Part shown: in pieces, positions 31,249-39,869 of the stretch
Layout of the letters: every line of letters begins with the position of its first letter
How positions within the stretch are numbered: the stretch's first letter is position 1
Assembly (NCBI GenBank): GCA_964519835.1
Contig: CAZFLD010000030.1
Location: 1 to 46,355 of the forward strand
Origin: CAZFLD01 sp964519835
Lineage (GTDB): Bacteria > Spirochaetota > Spirochaetia > DSM-27196 > CAZFLD01
Length of the DNA: 46,355 nt
Direction: 5' to 3'
Made by a program: the position numbers and the translations under genes
The notes under the pieces: model-generated
What the model was told of the DNA's origin: nothing
Seen by the model: only the letters and a program-made list of their open reading frames with translations
Database searches by the model: none

Positions 31249-31995
31249 CTATCCGACCGCCCGCGCCAACACGTCAAAGTCGTAGGCCAGATCCGAAAAG
31301 CTGTCTTTTGTGACCGGGTGTTCGAGGATAAACGTTTCCACGCCCGTGTCGAGTGCGGCCTTTATGGCCTCGAGGGCGTTGCAGTCGCCGTCGCCTAGGC
31401 GGGCCCATCCCCGCGAGCTGGAATCGTTGACATGAATTGAACAAACCCTGCCCTTGTATTTCTCGATCCACGCCGCGAGGTCTACACCCCGCTCCGGCAA
31501 AAACTGGCCGATGTGAAACTGCGCCTTGAGCGACGGCATCTCATCCAAGAGGTGCTCGAACACGCGCTTTCCCGCAAACTGCTCGAGCTCCATGTGGTGG
31601 TTGTGGTAGCCGAGGGAAAGGCCGTCCGCCGCGAGCCGGGCTTGCATCTCGCGAAACCTTGGAAGGAGCGCCAGCCACTCGTCGAGGGTGGTTGCCTTGG
31701 CAAAGGGTATAACCCAGGTGTCGGATCCGTAGTCGAGGAGGAGCCTCTTCCAGAGGTCGTATCGCTCATCGTAGTCCACAAGAGCGATATGGCCACAAGT
31801 CAGGCGCAGTCCGTTTTTGTCAATCGACGCCCGAAGGCCGTCTACCGACATGGAGGCGTTTGGATTGTTGGGCACCGCCCCCGACCAGGGCTCGATCGCT
31901 TGGATGCCGAGGCTTTTTGCCGCGGCAAAACCTGCCTCCCAGCCGTCTTCGTAGTCTTTGAGAGAGTACTGTTGTACTGCTATTGTAATCGCCAT
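31249..31995 (-). CDS. Sugar phosphate isomerase/epimerase (TIM barrel) 2
   Basis: A 248-residue xylose-isomerase-like TIM-barrel protein, distantly similar to the one at 28928-29704. It opens with AITIAVQQYSLKDYEDGW and has the metal-site strand LSLGYHNHHMELEQF, then QFHIGQF, VCSIHVNDSS and FILEHPV. It is likely a cytoplasmic metal-dependent epimerase or isomerase in the same pathway as the flanking Gfo/Idh and ManD-like genes; gaps of 33 and 32 bases link it to them. Substrate unknown. Confidence 0.88.
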   Translation of the reverse strand: MAITIAVQQYSLKDYEDGWEAGFAAAKSLGIQAIEPWSGAVPNNPNASMSVDGLRASIDKNGLRLTCGHIALVDYDERYDLWKRLLLDYGSDTWVIPFAKATTLDEWLALLPRFREMQARLAADGLSLGYHNHHMELEQFAGKRVFEHLLDEMPSLKAQFHIGQFLPERGVDLAAWIEKYKGRVCSIHVNDSSSRGWARLGDGDCNALEAIKAALDTGVETFILEHPVTKDSFSDLAYDFDVLARAVG

Positions 31996-32028
31996 GTATG
32001 ACTCCCGCGCGTTTGACCGCCGTCTGCG

Positions 32029-33120
32029 TCAGACTGTTGCTGCCGTGGTCGTGGACGATGCGACTACCTCGTCCGTTGTGATTTCTCGTCCCAATTCGCT
32101 TGACAGATAGACGCCTTGCTGGATGAGCATTGTGTTTAGTGCCAGCTCCGCGGTAGGAAGCAGCTCGACGCGGCCGTGAAGCGCGGCGGCCCAGTGGCCC
32201 TGCGACGACGACATATCCTTGTGGTACTCGGGAGTAAGAAGCGCTCTGCGGCGCGAAACCGCACCGAGGTTTGTGGTCATGTCGAAGTCAATGTCGGCGA
32301 TGTTTTTATGGAAGCTAAACGGATCGACGCGTAGGCCGCCGGCGGACCCCACGATGTAGCTCGAAGAGAACGGATTGAGATTGATGGCCCACGCCGAGAC
32401 AATCGCCATGGTTAGTCCCCCTTCGAAGTAGACCATACCGGTAGCGAACTCCTCCACGTCCATCTCTTTCTTCCGTTCAGGGATTCCGTCGATCTTGTTG
32501 TAGGTCTTGCCCGTGATCCGCTCGACCTTTGGGTTACCAAGGAGGTAGAGCATACGGGAAAGCTCGTAGATACCGGTGTCGTACAGAGCACCGCCTCCGG
32601 CGTGCGCTTTTTGGACAAACCGAGACGTGCCGTAGCCGTCCACGTAGGGCCGCCCCCGCCGACGATACTCGGTAGCGGCCGAGTGATAGATGTGACCGAG
32701 CTCCCCCGCCTCGATAAGCATCTTCGCCGCGAGGGTCGTCTCAGCGTAGATCTTGTTGAGCTGGATGTGGAGCATACGACCACTTTCTCGTGCCGCCTCG
32801 AGCATGGCCAATCCATCCACGTAGGACCCGGCGATGGGCTTTTCACAGTAGACGTGCTTGCCGGCTTTGAGCGCTTCGATCGTGACAGGTGCGTGGAAGT
32901 TGTTGTGGAGGCAGACGTCCACCGCGTCGACGTCGCCGCGCTCCAGAACCTTTCGGAAGTCCGTGGTGGCATTAGGAATCTCGTACTGCTTTACGGTTCG
33001 AGCAAGCGCCGCCTCATCCAAGTCGCAGGCAATCACCACCTCCGCCTCGTCGATCTCGGACCAACGTCGCAAATGGGCCTGAGCGATCTGGCCTGTGCCG
33101 ATGATTCCGATTTTCTTCAT
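32029..33120 (-). CDS. Gfo/Idh/MocA family oxidoreductase 3
   Basis: A 363-residue NAD(P)-dependent oxidoreductase with the Rossmann motif IGIIGTGQIAQAH at the start, YCEKPIAGSY as the conserved Lys-Pro site, and GGGALYDTGIYELSRMLYLLG in the second domain. The ATG overlaps the stop of the zinc dehydrogenase gene by four bases (ATGA), so the two are translated together. The C-terminus ends in a Ser/Thr/Ala-rich tail (VVASSTTTAATV). A role in oxidising or rearranging an imported sugar is inferred from the operon. Confidence 0.9.
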   Translation of the reverse strand: MKKIGIIGTGQIAQAHLRRWSEIDEAEVVIACDLDEAALARTVKQYEIPNATTDFRKVLERGDVDAVDVCLHNNFHAPVTIEALKAGKHVYCEKPIAGSYVDGLAMLEAARESGRMLHIQLNKIYAETTLAAKMLIEAGELGHIYHSAATEYRRRGRPYVDGYGTSRFVQKAHAGGGALYDTGIYELSRMLYLLGNPKVERITGKTYNKIDGIPERKKEMDVEEFATGMVYFEGGLTMAIVSAWAINLNPFSSSYIVGSAGGLRVDPFSFHKNIADIDFDMTTNLGAVSRRRALLTPEYHKDMSSSQGHWAAALHGRVELLPTAELALNTMLIQQGVYLSSELGREITTDEVVASSTTTAATV

Positions 33121-34151
33121 GTCACCTCCACCTGTACCTTAACGGAGTTTGAGCGGGCCGACGCCAGCTCGAAAGCATCTACAACATCGTGGATCGGGAA
33201 GGTAGCCGAGATAAGCGGTCTCACGTCCACGCGCCGTGTTGCGAGAAGATTGAGAGAGATCGGGTAGATGTCCCCGTAACGGAAGGTTCCCAGGTAACGG
33301 AGCTCTTTTGTCATGACTGTGTTCAAGGGAACGCTCACCTCGTCGGGGATGCTCCCGATCTGCACTATCGTGCCCCCGCGTTTTACAACCTCGAGGGCCG
33401 ACCGGATTGCCGCAGGTGCGCCGGAAGCTTCGAACACAACGTCGAATCCGCCAACACGCTCGGCCGCGTCTCTGAGGCTGTCGCCGGTGGCCGGATCCAC
33501 CGCGTCGTCGGCCCCTTGACCGAGAGCGAACTCTCGCCGGAATCGCTGAAGGTCGCTTACCGTCACGCTTGCCGCGCCGAATGCCCGTGCCACCAGGGCC
33601 ACAAACTGGCCTATCGTGCCGCCGCCGGAGACCAGCGTATTGGCTCCGGCGATCGAGCCCGGTCGCAGCGCCGCGTGTACGGCGACGCTCAACGGTTCGA
33701 GGCAGGCACCCTCGCCGAAGCTTAGATCTTCCGGAATCACAAAGCAGTTTGCCGCCGGTACCACTACTTCCTCGGCCAGGCCGCCGGGTATGTGGGGAAC
33801 GGTAGCCGCGGTGCCGACAAACTTCAGGTTGGTGCACAGATTGTGGCGGCCCTTCCTGCAAAACTGACACACGCGGCAGGGGATCGACGGGTCGATGGCG
33901 ACGCGGGCGCCTAGCAAGCCGTCCGGGGCCTCAGGCCCGGCCTCGGTCACGGTCCCGGCCAACTCGTGGCCGAGGACGAGCGGCCCTTGGGGAACAAAGG
34001 GACCGATCCGGTTATGCAAGTAGTATTCGACATCGGATCCACAAATACCCATAGTGCGGACCTTGATTCGAACATCCGCCGGACCGATCCCCGGCGAGGC
34101 AAGCTCGCCGCTTTCCAGGTTTTTTGCGCCGTTTAGTAGTATTGCTTTCAC
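33117..34151 (-). CDS. Zinc-dependent medium-chain alcohol/polyol dehydrogenase
   Basis: A 344-residue MDR-family dehydrogenase resembling sorbitol, L-threonine and galactitol dehydrogenases. Catalytic zinc site: C37 (GICGSD), H62-E63 (VLGHELAG). Structural zinc cysteines: CRVCQFCRKGRHNLC. The NAD-binding segment includes NTLVSGGGTIGQFVALVARAFG. It probably oxidises a hydroxyl of a sugar, sugar acid or polyol. It is the first enzyme gene of the operon leading to Gfo/Idh, isomerase and ManD-like genes, 61 bases downstream of the AraC regulator on the same strand. Confidence 0.92.
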   Translation of the reverse strand: MKAILLNGAKNLESGELASPGIGPADVRIKVRTMGICGSDVEYYLHNRIGPFVPQGPLVLGHELAGTVTEAGPEAPDGLLGARVAIDPSIPCRVCQFCRKGRHNLCTNLKFVGTAATVPHIPGGLAEEVVVPAANCFVIPEDLSFGEGACLEPLSVAVHAALRPGSIAGANTLVSGGGTIGQFVALVARAFGAASVTVSDLQRFRREFALGQGADDAVDPATGDSLRDAAERVGGFDVVFEASGAPAAIRSALEVVKRGGTIVQIGSIPDEVSVPLNTVMTKELRYLGTFRYGDIYPISLNLLATRRVDVRPLISATFPIHDVVDAFELASARSNSVKVQVEVT

Positions 34152-34212
34152 GGTGCCTTTATATCACGAATAGTGGTGTGAACGCCAAAGGCCCTTCGGT
34201 GGCTCACCCCGG

Positions 34213-35010
34213 TCAACCTCTGGCCGCGTACAACACACGGCTTTGATATGCCTTTGGAGACTCGCCGAACCGGTTCTTGAACCGACGGTAGAAGTAACTC
34301 AGGTTGGAGAATCCTACGTCGAGCGCGATGTTGGTTACGCTCTGATTGGTGGTGGAAAGCAGTCGCGTGGCGTGATCGAGGCGCAGGCGGCACACCGCGT
34401 CGGAGAGCGACTCCCCGGCACAACGACTCAGGACGCGATTCACGTGGTCACGCGACCGTCCACATCGACGTACCAGTGCTTCGGCGCCTCCTGCTACCTC
34501 GGTCAGGTCCGATTCGAGGTGCCATAGCGCTTGGGCAAGCCAGCCCGGGAGAGCATCGAGCCGACTTTCACGGTCTCGCTCACGTTCCATGAGGTCCAGG
34601 ACTTCGTAGACAAACCGCAGTACCGCCGTTCGGCGTATGGCTCCGGACTCGACCCGGCCAAAGCTCGCACCCAACTCCGCAAGGGCGTGTCCCGAGACCC
34701 ACATAGGACCGGGACCGCCCATCGACTCCACCTCGGTGACCGGCAAAAAGTGGGCAGCGAACGCCACGTTTGACAGCACAAGCGAGCAATTCCAACCAGC
34801 GGCGATAGAATGGGCGTCGTTTGGACCGAGCAGGAAGATCATGCCGGGCTCGAGGTCCTGGCGAGAGCCGTTGAGTACCTGTCGTCCGCCACCCTCTTCT
34901 ACCCACATAATCTCGGCAAAGTCGTGATTGTGGTAGCCGAGTTTCCACCCCGGGGCGTAGTAAGCGCGTACGGCATGAGCGTGCTTGGGTGGTCGAAGGA
35001 ACGTGGCCAT
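34213..35010 (-). CDS. AraC-family transcriptional regulator with cupin sensor
   Basis: A 265-residue regulator from the start chosen here. The N-terminal part has the cupin-like sugar-sensing pattern WKLGYHNHDFAEIMWVEEGGGRQVLNG followed by LEPGMIFLLGPNDAHSI; the C-terminal third has two helix-turn-helix motifs (RSRDHVNRVLSRCAGESLSDAV; VTNIALDVGFSNLSYFYRRFKNRFG). An ATG at 35034 and one at 35073 are in frame, but a promoter-like pair at 35041-35069 argues against the longest. Located before the zinc dehydrogenase operon and divergent from a PhyH gene, it likely controls one or both. Confidence 0.88.
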   Translation of the reverse strand: MATFLRPPKHAHAVRAYYAPGWKLGYHNHDFAEIMWVEEGGGRQVLNGSRQDLEPGMIFLLGPNDAHSIAAGWNCSLVLSNVAFAAHFLPVTEVESMGGPGPMWVSGHALAELGASFGRVESGAIRRTAVLRFVYEVLDLMERERDRESRLDALPGWLAQALWHLESDLTEVAGGAEALVRRCGRSRDHVNRVLSRCAGESLSDAVCRLRLDHATRLLSTTNQSVTNIALDVGFSNLSYFYRRFKNRFGESPKAYQSRVLYAARG

Positions 35011-35040
35011 CGTCAGCCGGGTAACCACAGCCATGCCGAA

Positions 35041-35069
35041 ATAGTACACGTTTTGCCGGTCCGGTTGAA
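35041..35069 (-). promoter_or_regulatory. Candidate promoter of the AraC gene
   Basis: On the minus strand TTCAAC (35069-35064), a 17-base spacer and TACTAT (35046-35041). Transcription would begin about at the ATG at 35034, so either that ATG is used on a leaderless message or translation starts at 35010. Confidence 0.4.
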
Positions 35070-35112
35070 GCACGTTCTCCCCGCACGTGGCATTGTTGTG
35101 GCAGGAGGAAAA

Positions 35113-35853
35113 ATGGCAACCAACGTTATTTCACCACAAGCCGTGGAACAGTTTCACAACGACGGCTACTACCTCTATAAGCAACCGTTGTTCCCGGAGG
35201 GGAAGTTCCGGCGTCTGGTGGGTATGTTCGAGGAGCTTTTGGCGGCCAGAGGAGAAAAGCGCGGCGACCAGCTCGACACGCCGCACTTTTCGGACCACCG
35301 TCTATTGGAATTTCTTATGGACGACCACGTCCTCGATCTTGTTGAAGACGTTATTGGCCCCGACATCGGGCTGTGGTCGAGTCACTTTATCAGCAAAGAA
35401 CCGAGGACTGGGCGTGCCACGCCGTGGCACTCGGATGCCGGCTACTGGAAAGGACGGTTCGATACGTTCACCGGCATCGTGACCATCTGGCTTGCTATCG
35501 ATCGCTCCGACAAAGCGAACGGCTGTATGCGGGTTATACCCGGCACACAACAAACGCAGCACGGGGAGTACGTGCCCGTAGACTCGGCAACGCACACCTT
35601 TCAACACGAGCTTCAGAACGTGGACGAGTCAAAAGCGGTGTATTTCGAGCTCGATCCCAACGAGAGCTCGCTGCATGACTCACGCTTGATCCACGGAGCG
35701 GAGGCGAACAAAAGTGATCGTCGACGCACCGGCTACACGATGCGTTACTTTTCTCAAGACATGAAGCTCAACCTAGATCATCCCGGAAACAAGAGCCACA
35801 AACTCTGGCACTGCCGGGGAAAAAACCCACATAACAATCCGGTTCAGAACTGA
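35113..35853 (+). CDS. Phytanoyl-CoA dioxygenase (PhyH) family protein 2
   Basis: A 246-residue Fe(II)/2-oxoglutarate dioxygenase-like protein, shorter than the one at the left end and only distantly similar. Metal triad: H106 and D108 (PWHSDAGYW) and H194 (SRLIHGAEAN), with R205 (DRRRTGYTMR) for 2-oxoglutarate. AGGAGG lies before the ATG. It diverges from the AraC regulator and is followed by a URO-D-like gene. In this window both PhyH proteins lie beside AraC-type regulators of sugar genes, so a role on a sugar-derived or sugar-linked substrate is possible. Confidence 0.9.
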   Translation: MATNVISPQAVEQFHNDGYYLYKQPLFPEGKFRRLVGMFEELLAARGEKRGDQLDTPHFSDHRLLEFLMDDHVLDLVEDVIGPDIGLWSSHFISKEPRTGRATPWHSDAGYWKGRFDTFTGIVTIWLAIDRSDKANGCMRVIPGTQQTQHGEYVPVDSATHTFQHELQNVDESKAVYFELDPNESSLHDSRLIHGAEANKSDRRRTGYTMRYFSQDMKLNLDHPGNKSHKLWHCRGKNPHNNPVQN

Positions 35854-35955
35854 TCGGCGCTCTCGAGGTCCGGAGCTTGCAAGGCGGTAGCGCTTGGTGG
35901 TCGCGCCGCCGGTGCCGAGGCTTACCGGATGAGCGATCCACCATGGAGGAACGAA

Positions 35956-37092
35956 GTGACAAGCAAAGAACGATTCCTGACGGCCATTCAGAACAAGATC
36001 CCGGATCGAGTGCCCGTAACCCCGGACATCTCCAACTACATTCCCGTTGCGCGCCGTGGTGGGCCGTTCTGGGAGGTTTACTTTGAGGGCGCCGAGCCCT
36101 TGTGGAAGCTCTACATCGATGCGGCGGAGTACTTCGGCTTGGACATGTGGATTGGTTCCTGCTCCGGTGTTCCTGTGGTTGCCGACGGCCCCGAGCCGCG
36201 AATCGAATTGAAATCCGCGGCAGACCGCGACGCGATGATTCGTGTTACAACGTGGGAGACCCCGGACGGCACGCTTGTGGCGGAAGATATCTGTTTTCGG
36301 CGCGAGCCGCCGACTCACCGTACTCGTATCATAAAGAATCTCGAGACGGACTGGCCGAAGTATAGGCACCTGATCACTGAGCCGAAAAGTGTGGATCAAG
36401 CGAGGATCAAAGAGGTGCGGGCCGAGGCTCAAAAGCGTGACCAGGCATTTGGCCTCGGCATTGGGTATCCGGGCTTTCATGCCTGGGAGGGAAAAATCGA
36501 AGGAAGTGTGCAAGCGCTTACGTACGCATTTGTGGATATGCCTACGATCCTCGATGAGTGGGCGGACCTGGAGCTGGAGCGTGGCACAAAGGTCCTCGAG
36601 CTCTTCCTGGCGGAGAAGCCGGACTACGTCCAGCTTGGAGGCTCTGGGACGCTGACTCTCGCGAGTCCCGAGCTGGCCCGCCGCTACGCGCTGCCGGCAA
36701 TCAAGCGGTACTCGGCGATGTGCAAGAGTGCCGGCGTGCCGACCGTTCTGCACAGTTGCGGCCGTTCTCGCGAATTGGTCGACATGCTGGCCGATGAGAC
36801 CGATGTGAACTGCATCAACCCTCTCGAGATTGCACCGATGGGAGACGTGGATCTGGCCGAGGTCAAGCATGCACGCGGCAAGGATATCGCCCTTATGGGC
36901 AATCTACATACAACGGACACCATGCTACGCGGCACAAAGCAGGAGGTTTATGAGTCGGCCCGTGACGCCCTGTTGGCTGCGCGCGCGAGCGGCGGCTTTG
37001 TGCTTAGCACCGGCGACCAGTGTCCCCGTGACACACCGGAAGAGAACCTGTTTGTGTTGCATGAGGCGGTGAAGGACTTTGGGGTGTATTGA
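35956..37092 (+). CDS. Uroporphyrinogen decarboxylase-fold (MtaA/CmuA-like) protein 4
   Basis: A 378-residue member of the same family as the three earlier URO-D-like proteins. The GTG start is preferred because GGAGGAACGAA lies before it and the protein then opens MTSKERFLTAIQNKIPDRVPV like its paralogues; an ATG at 35929 is in frame. Zinc-type motif: H266 and C268 (LHSCGR). Unlike the others it keeps a C-terminal Cys (C356 in STGDQCPRDTPEEN), giving the full His-Cys...Cys pattern of MtaA/CmuA. It follows the second PhyH gene, and its 3' end overlaps the convergent ATPase gene by 89 bases. Confidence 0.84.
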   Translation: MTSKERFLTAIQNKIPDRVPVTPDISNYIPVARRGGPFWEVYFEGAEPLWKLYIDAAEYFGLDMWIGSCSGVPVVADGPEPRIELKSAADRDAMIRVTTWETPDGTLVAEDICFRREPPTHRTRIIKNLETDWPKYRHLITEPKSVDQARIKEVRAEAQKRDQAFGLGIGYPGFHAWEGKIEGSVQALTYAFVDMPTILDEWADLELERGTKVLELFLAEKPDYVQLGGSGTLTLASPELARRYALPAIKRYSAMCKSAGVPTVLHSCGRSRELVDMLADETDVNCINPLEIAPMGDVDLAEVKHARGKDIALMGNLHTTDTMLRGTKQEVYESARDALLAARASGGFVLSTGDQCPRDTPEENLFVLHEAVKDFGVY

Positions 37093-39778
37093 GGCGGGCA
37101 ACCATCTTGCCTATCTGCCCAATGATAAGGGGAACCGACGCGGTAGTCAGAATCATCGTCCACCCGGAGATTCCCGGATCAACAACTCCCAATACCGACG
37201 CCACCGGCGGCACGTAGACCGCCCCGCTCAGTAGTCCGGTGCACAACGCAATCGCTCCCCAGACAAACGGATTCCGGACAACGTCGTTTTTCAGTAGGCC
37301 GGATTGGGCGTCCCGCATGTTAAAAACGTGGAGTAGTCGCGCAAACGCCACAGACAGAAATGAGATGGTGACCGCCTGTTGTTGCGAGAGGCCCAGTGGA
37401 CCGAGAGCGAGAAGAAAGCAGGCAAACACCGAAGCGGCAATCACGAGTCCGTACAGGAGGAGTGAGATCCAGTGGCGCCGCGCCATAATCGGCTCGCGTG
37501 GGTTATGCGGAGGGCGCCTCATGACTTCTTGGGAACCGGCGCCGACCCCGAGTGCGAGGGCGGGAAATATGTCGTTGATGGCGTTGATGTAGAGAATCTG
37601 TAGCGGTAGTAGTGGGAGCGGGAGGCCGCCCAACGCTGCCGCCATGACAACCAAAATCTCGCCGATGTTCCCGGAGATCATGTACATCACAAATCGACGA
37701 ATATTCCTGAAGATGACCCGCCCATAGCGGATTGCCACGGGGATCGTTGCAAACCGATCGTCCTGCAGGATGATGTCTGCAGCATCCTCGGCCACCGGCT
37801 CGCCCCTCTGCCCCATGGCCACGCCGATATCCGCCTGCTTTAGCGCCGGCGCGTCGTTGATGCCGTCGCCCGTCATCGCTACGGTGCCGCCTGCATCCTG
37901 ATGAAGCCGGATCAGCGACAGTTTCTGCTCGGGACTTACCCTGGCGAAGATCGATGTCTCGATTAGCTCGCTCCGCCGGGTATCATCCCACGTGGTCTCC
38001 TCCAGTTCGCGGCCCATCCGAGGAGTCTCCCCGGCCGAGCTGATGCCGACAGCCTCTCCGACGGCGGCGGCGGTTTTGTCATGGTCGCCGGTGACCATGA
38101 CGACTCGAACACCGGCACCACGACACTCCGCAACAGCGTCGGCAACATCCTCTCGTGGCGGATCCTCCAGCACGATGAGTCCTAGGAACTCGAGGTCTTG
38201 GTAAGGGTCATCCGTGTCCACAACGGATGCGTCGGTGCCCTCACGTTCGGCAACGGCCAGAACGCGATAGCCATCCGAGGCGAGGCGCCTTGCCTCTTTG
38301 AGGATCCTGCCGGAAGGCACTACGGAACCGCTTCGCTCTCCGCCATGGTCGGCCGCGGCTTGATTGGAGGTCGAGGCGGCCACACCGGAGCACGCCGGAA
38401 CAACCGCTTCCGGTGCACCCTTTACGTTAAGGCGATACCCGGAATCGATGCGATGGTAGGTGGCCATCATCTTCAAAACCGGATCAAAGGCCACTTCGCG
38501 TACCTCCGGCTGTGATCTGAGTAGATCGTCCGGCTCGAAACCGGCATCCCGCGCCGCGTGAAGGAGCGCCACCTCCATGGGGTCACCCACGTCGCCTTCT
38601 TCGCCGAGCTCCGCGTTGTTGCACAAAGCGCCGACCGCAACGGCGCGGCGGGCCGCTTTGTTGGTGAAATCGACTTCAACGAGCTTCGGTGCTGCGGTGG
38701 CTGTGGTCGTCGACCCTGCCGATACGTACAATGCGGTCGCGGTCATGCGGTTTTCCGTAAGCGTTCCAGTCTTGTCCGTGAGAATGGCCGTAGTCGACCC
38801 GAGGGTTTCGACCGCAGATAGGCGGCGGACCAACGCATTTCTCCTGGCCATTTGCCGCATGCCCCGGGCAAGCGCCAGCGTGGCCACGATGGGCAGTCCT
38901 TCGGGTACCGCCGCCACAAAAAGCGCAATCGCCGTCTTGACCATAAACGGGATGTCTTTGGCGGCGACTACACCGACTATCCCGGTAACAATCGCCACGG
39001 CGATGATAAACCACACAAGGCGCGAGCCAAGCTTGTCGAGCCGCTGTTCGAGGGGATCTTGTCCGGACTCCGCCGCCTGCACCATCGAAGCGACTTCACC
39101 GATCTCCGTGTCCATCCCGGTCGCCACGACGATCCCGCAGCCCGAGCCTTCTACGACGGCGGTGCCCTTGTAGAGCATGTTGTAGCGCTCGGCGATTGGA
39201 GCGCCCTTTTCGACCGGTGCGGTGCCTTTCCTTACGGGCTCGGATTCGCCGGTCAAGGGCGACTCATCCGTTAAGAGCCCGTTCGCCTCGCCAATGCGAA
39301 TGTCGGCAGGCACGATGTCGCCCGCCCCAACGTCTACGATGTCTCCCGGTACCACCTTGTCCGTCGCAAGATCTCGTAAGCCCCCGTCCCGCAGCACTCG
39401 GCAGTATTTGACGTCGAGCTCTTCCAGCGCTTCCATTGACCGAACAGCGCGGAGTTCCGTGAAAAACCCGATAGCGGCATTGATCAGCATGGCCACAACA
39501 ACGGCGATCCCGTCCACGATTTCGCCCAAAGCAGACGAAGCGGCCGCTGCAGCAGCCAAAACAATCATTATCACGCTCTTGAATTGACGGACAAGAATCG
39601 AGAACGAGCTCTCGGTCTGCTTTCGCTTGAGCCTATTCGGGCGGAATCTTCGGAGCCGGGCGGTGGCCTTGTGCTCGGTTAGTCCGGCCTCAGGGGCGGC
39701 GGGCCCAAATCCAGGCTTCACGACGTGGGAGTATTCCTCCGACCAGGGCGCCGTTGGGAGAGTGGTTTTGTCGTCCAT
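37004..39778 (-). CDS. P-type cation-transporting ATPase (P2, Ca/Na-like)
   Basis: A 924-residue P2-type ATPase that pumps cations across the inner membrane. Visible parts: actuator motif LTGESEPV, membrane motif VPEGLP, phosphorylation site DKTGTLTEN (D335), MTGDGINDAPALKQADIGVAMG hinge, and the sixth helix INAINDIFPALALGV with Asn and Asp at cation-site positions. The set fits Ca or Na/K-like pumps better than heavy-metal pumps. A low-complexity piece (about 470-495, GVAASTSNQAAADHGGERSGS) interrupts the nucleotide-binding domain. The C-terminal tail (PSPPHATQTGSLPVCHGDTG) is encoded by DNA that is also the end of the convergent URO-D-like gene, so it may be a read-through extension of a formerly shorter protein. 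Confidence 0.9.
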   Translation of the reverse strand: MDDKTTLPTAPWSEEYSHVVKPGFGPAAPEAGLTEHKATARLRRFRPNRLKRKQTESSFSILVRQFKSVIMIVLAAAAAASSALGEIVDGIAVVVAMLINAAIGFFTELRAVRSMEALEELDVKYCRVLRDGGLRDLATDKVVPGDIVDVGAGDIVPADIRIGEANGLLTDESPLTGESEPVRKGTAPVEKGAPIAERYNMLYKGTAVVEGSGCGIVVATGMDTEIGEVASMVQAAESGQDPLEQRLDKLGSRLVWFIIAVAIVTGIVGVVAAKDIPFMVKTAIALFVAAVPEGLPIVATLALARGMRQMARRNALVRRLSAVETLGSTTAILTDKTGTLTENRMTATALYVSAGSTTTATAAPKLVEVDFTNKAARRAVAVGALCNNAELGEEGDVGDPMEVALLHAARDAGFEPDDLLRSQPEVREVAFDPVLKMMATYHRIDSGYRLNVKGAPEAVVPACSGVAASTSNQAAADHGGERSGSVVPSGRILKEARRLASDGYRVLAVAEREGTDASVVDTDDPYQDLEFLGLIVLEDPPREDVADAVAECRGAGVRVVMVTGDHDKTAAAVGEAVGISSAGETPRMGRELEETTWDDTRRSELIETSIFARVSPEQKLSLIRLHQDAGGTVAMTGDGINDAPALKQADIGVAMGQRGEPVAEDAADIILQDDRFATIPVAIRYGRVIFRNIRRFVMYMISGNIGEILVVMAAALGGLPLPLLPLQILYINAINDIFPALALGVGAGSQEVMRRPPHNPREPIMARRHWISLLLYGLVIAASVFACFLLALGPLGLSQQQAVTISFLSVAFARLLHVFNMRDAQSGLLKNDVVRNPFVWGAIALCTGLLSGAVYVPPVASVLGVVDPGISGWTMILTTASVPLIIGQIGKMVARLNTPQSPSPPHATQTGSLPVCHGDTGRRC

Positions 39779-39869
39779 CTATACCCGGACTAGCAAGGAC
39801 GGGACCAAGCCGGTAGCCAAGGTTCTTTGAGGCGGCCCCCCGAAGAAAGATCAACATTCGTACCAGTAC

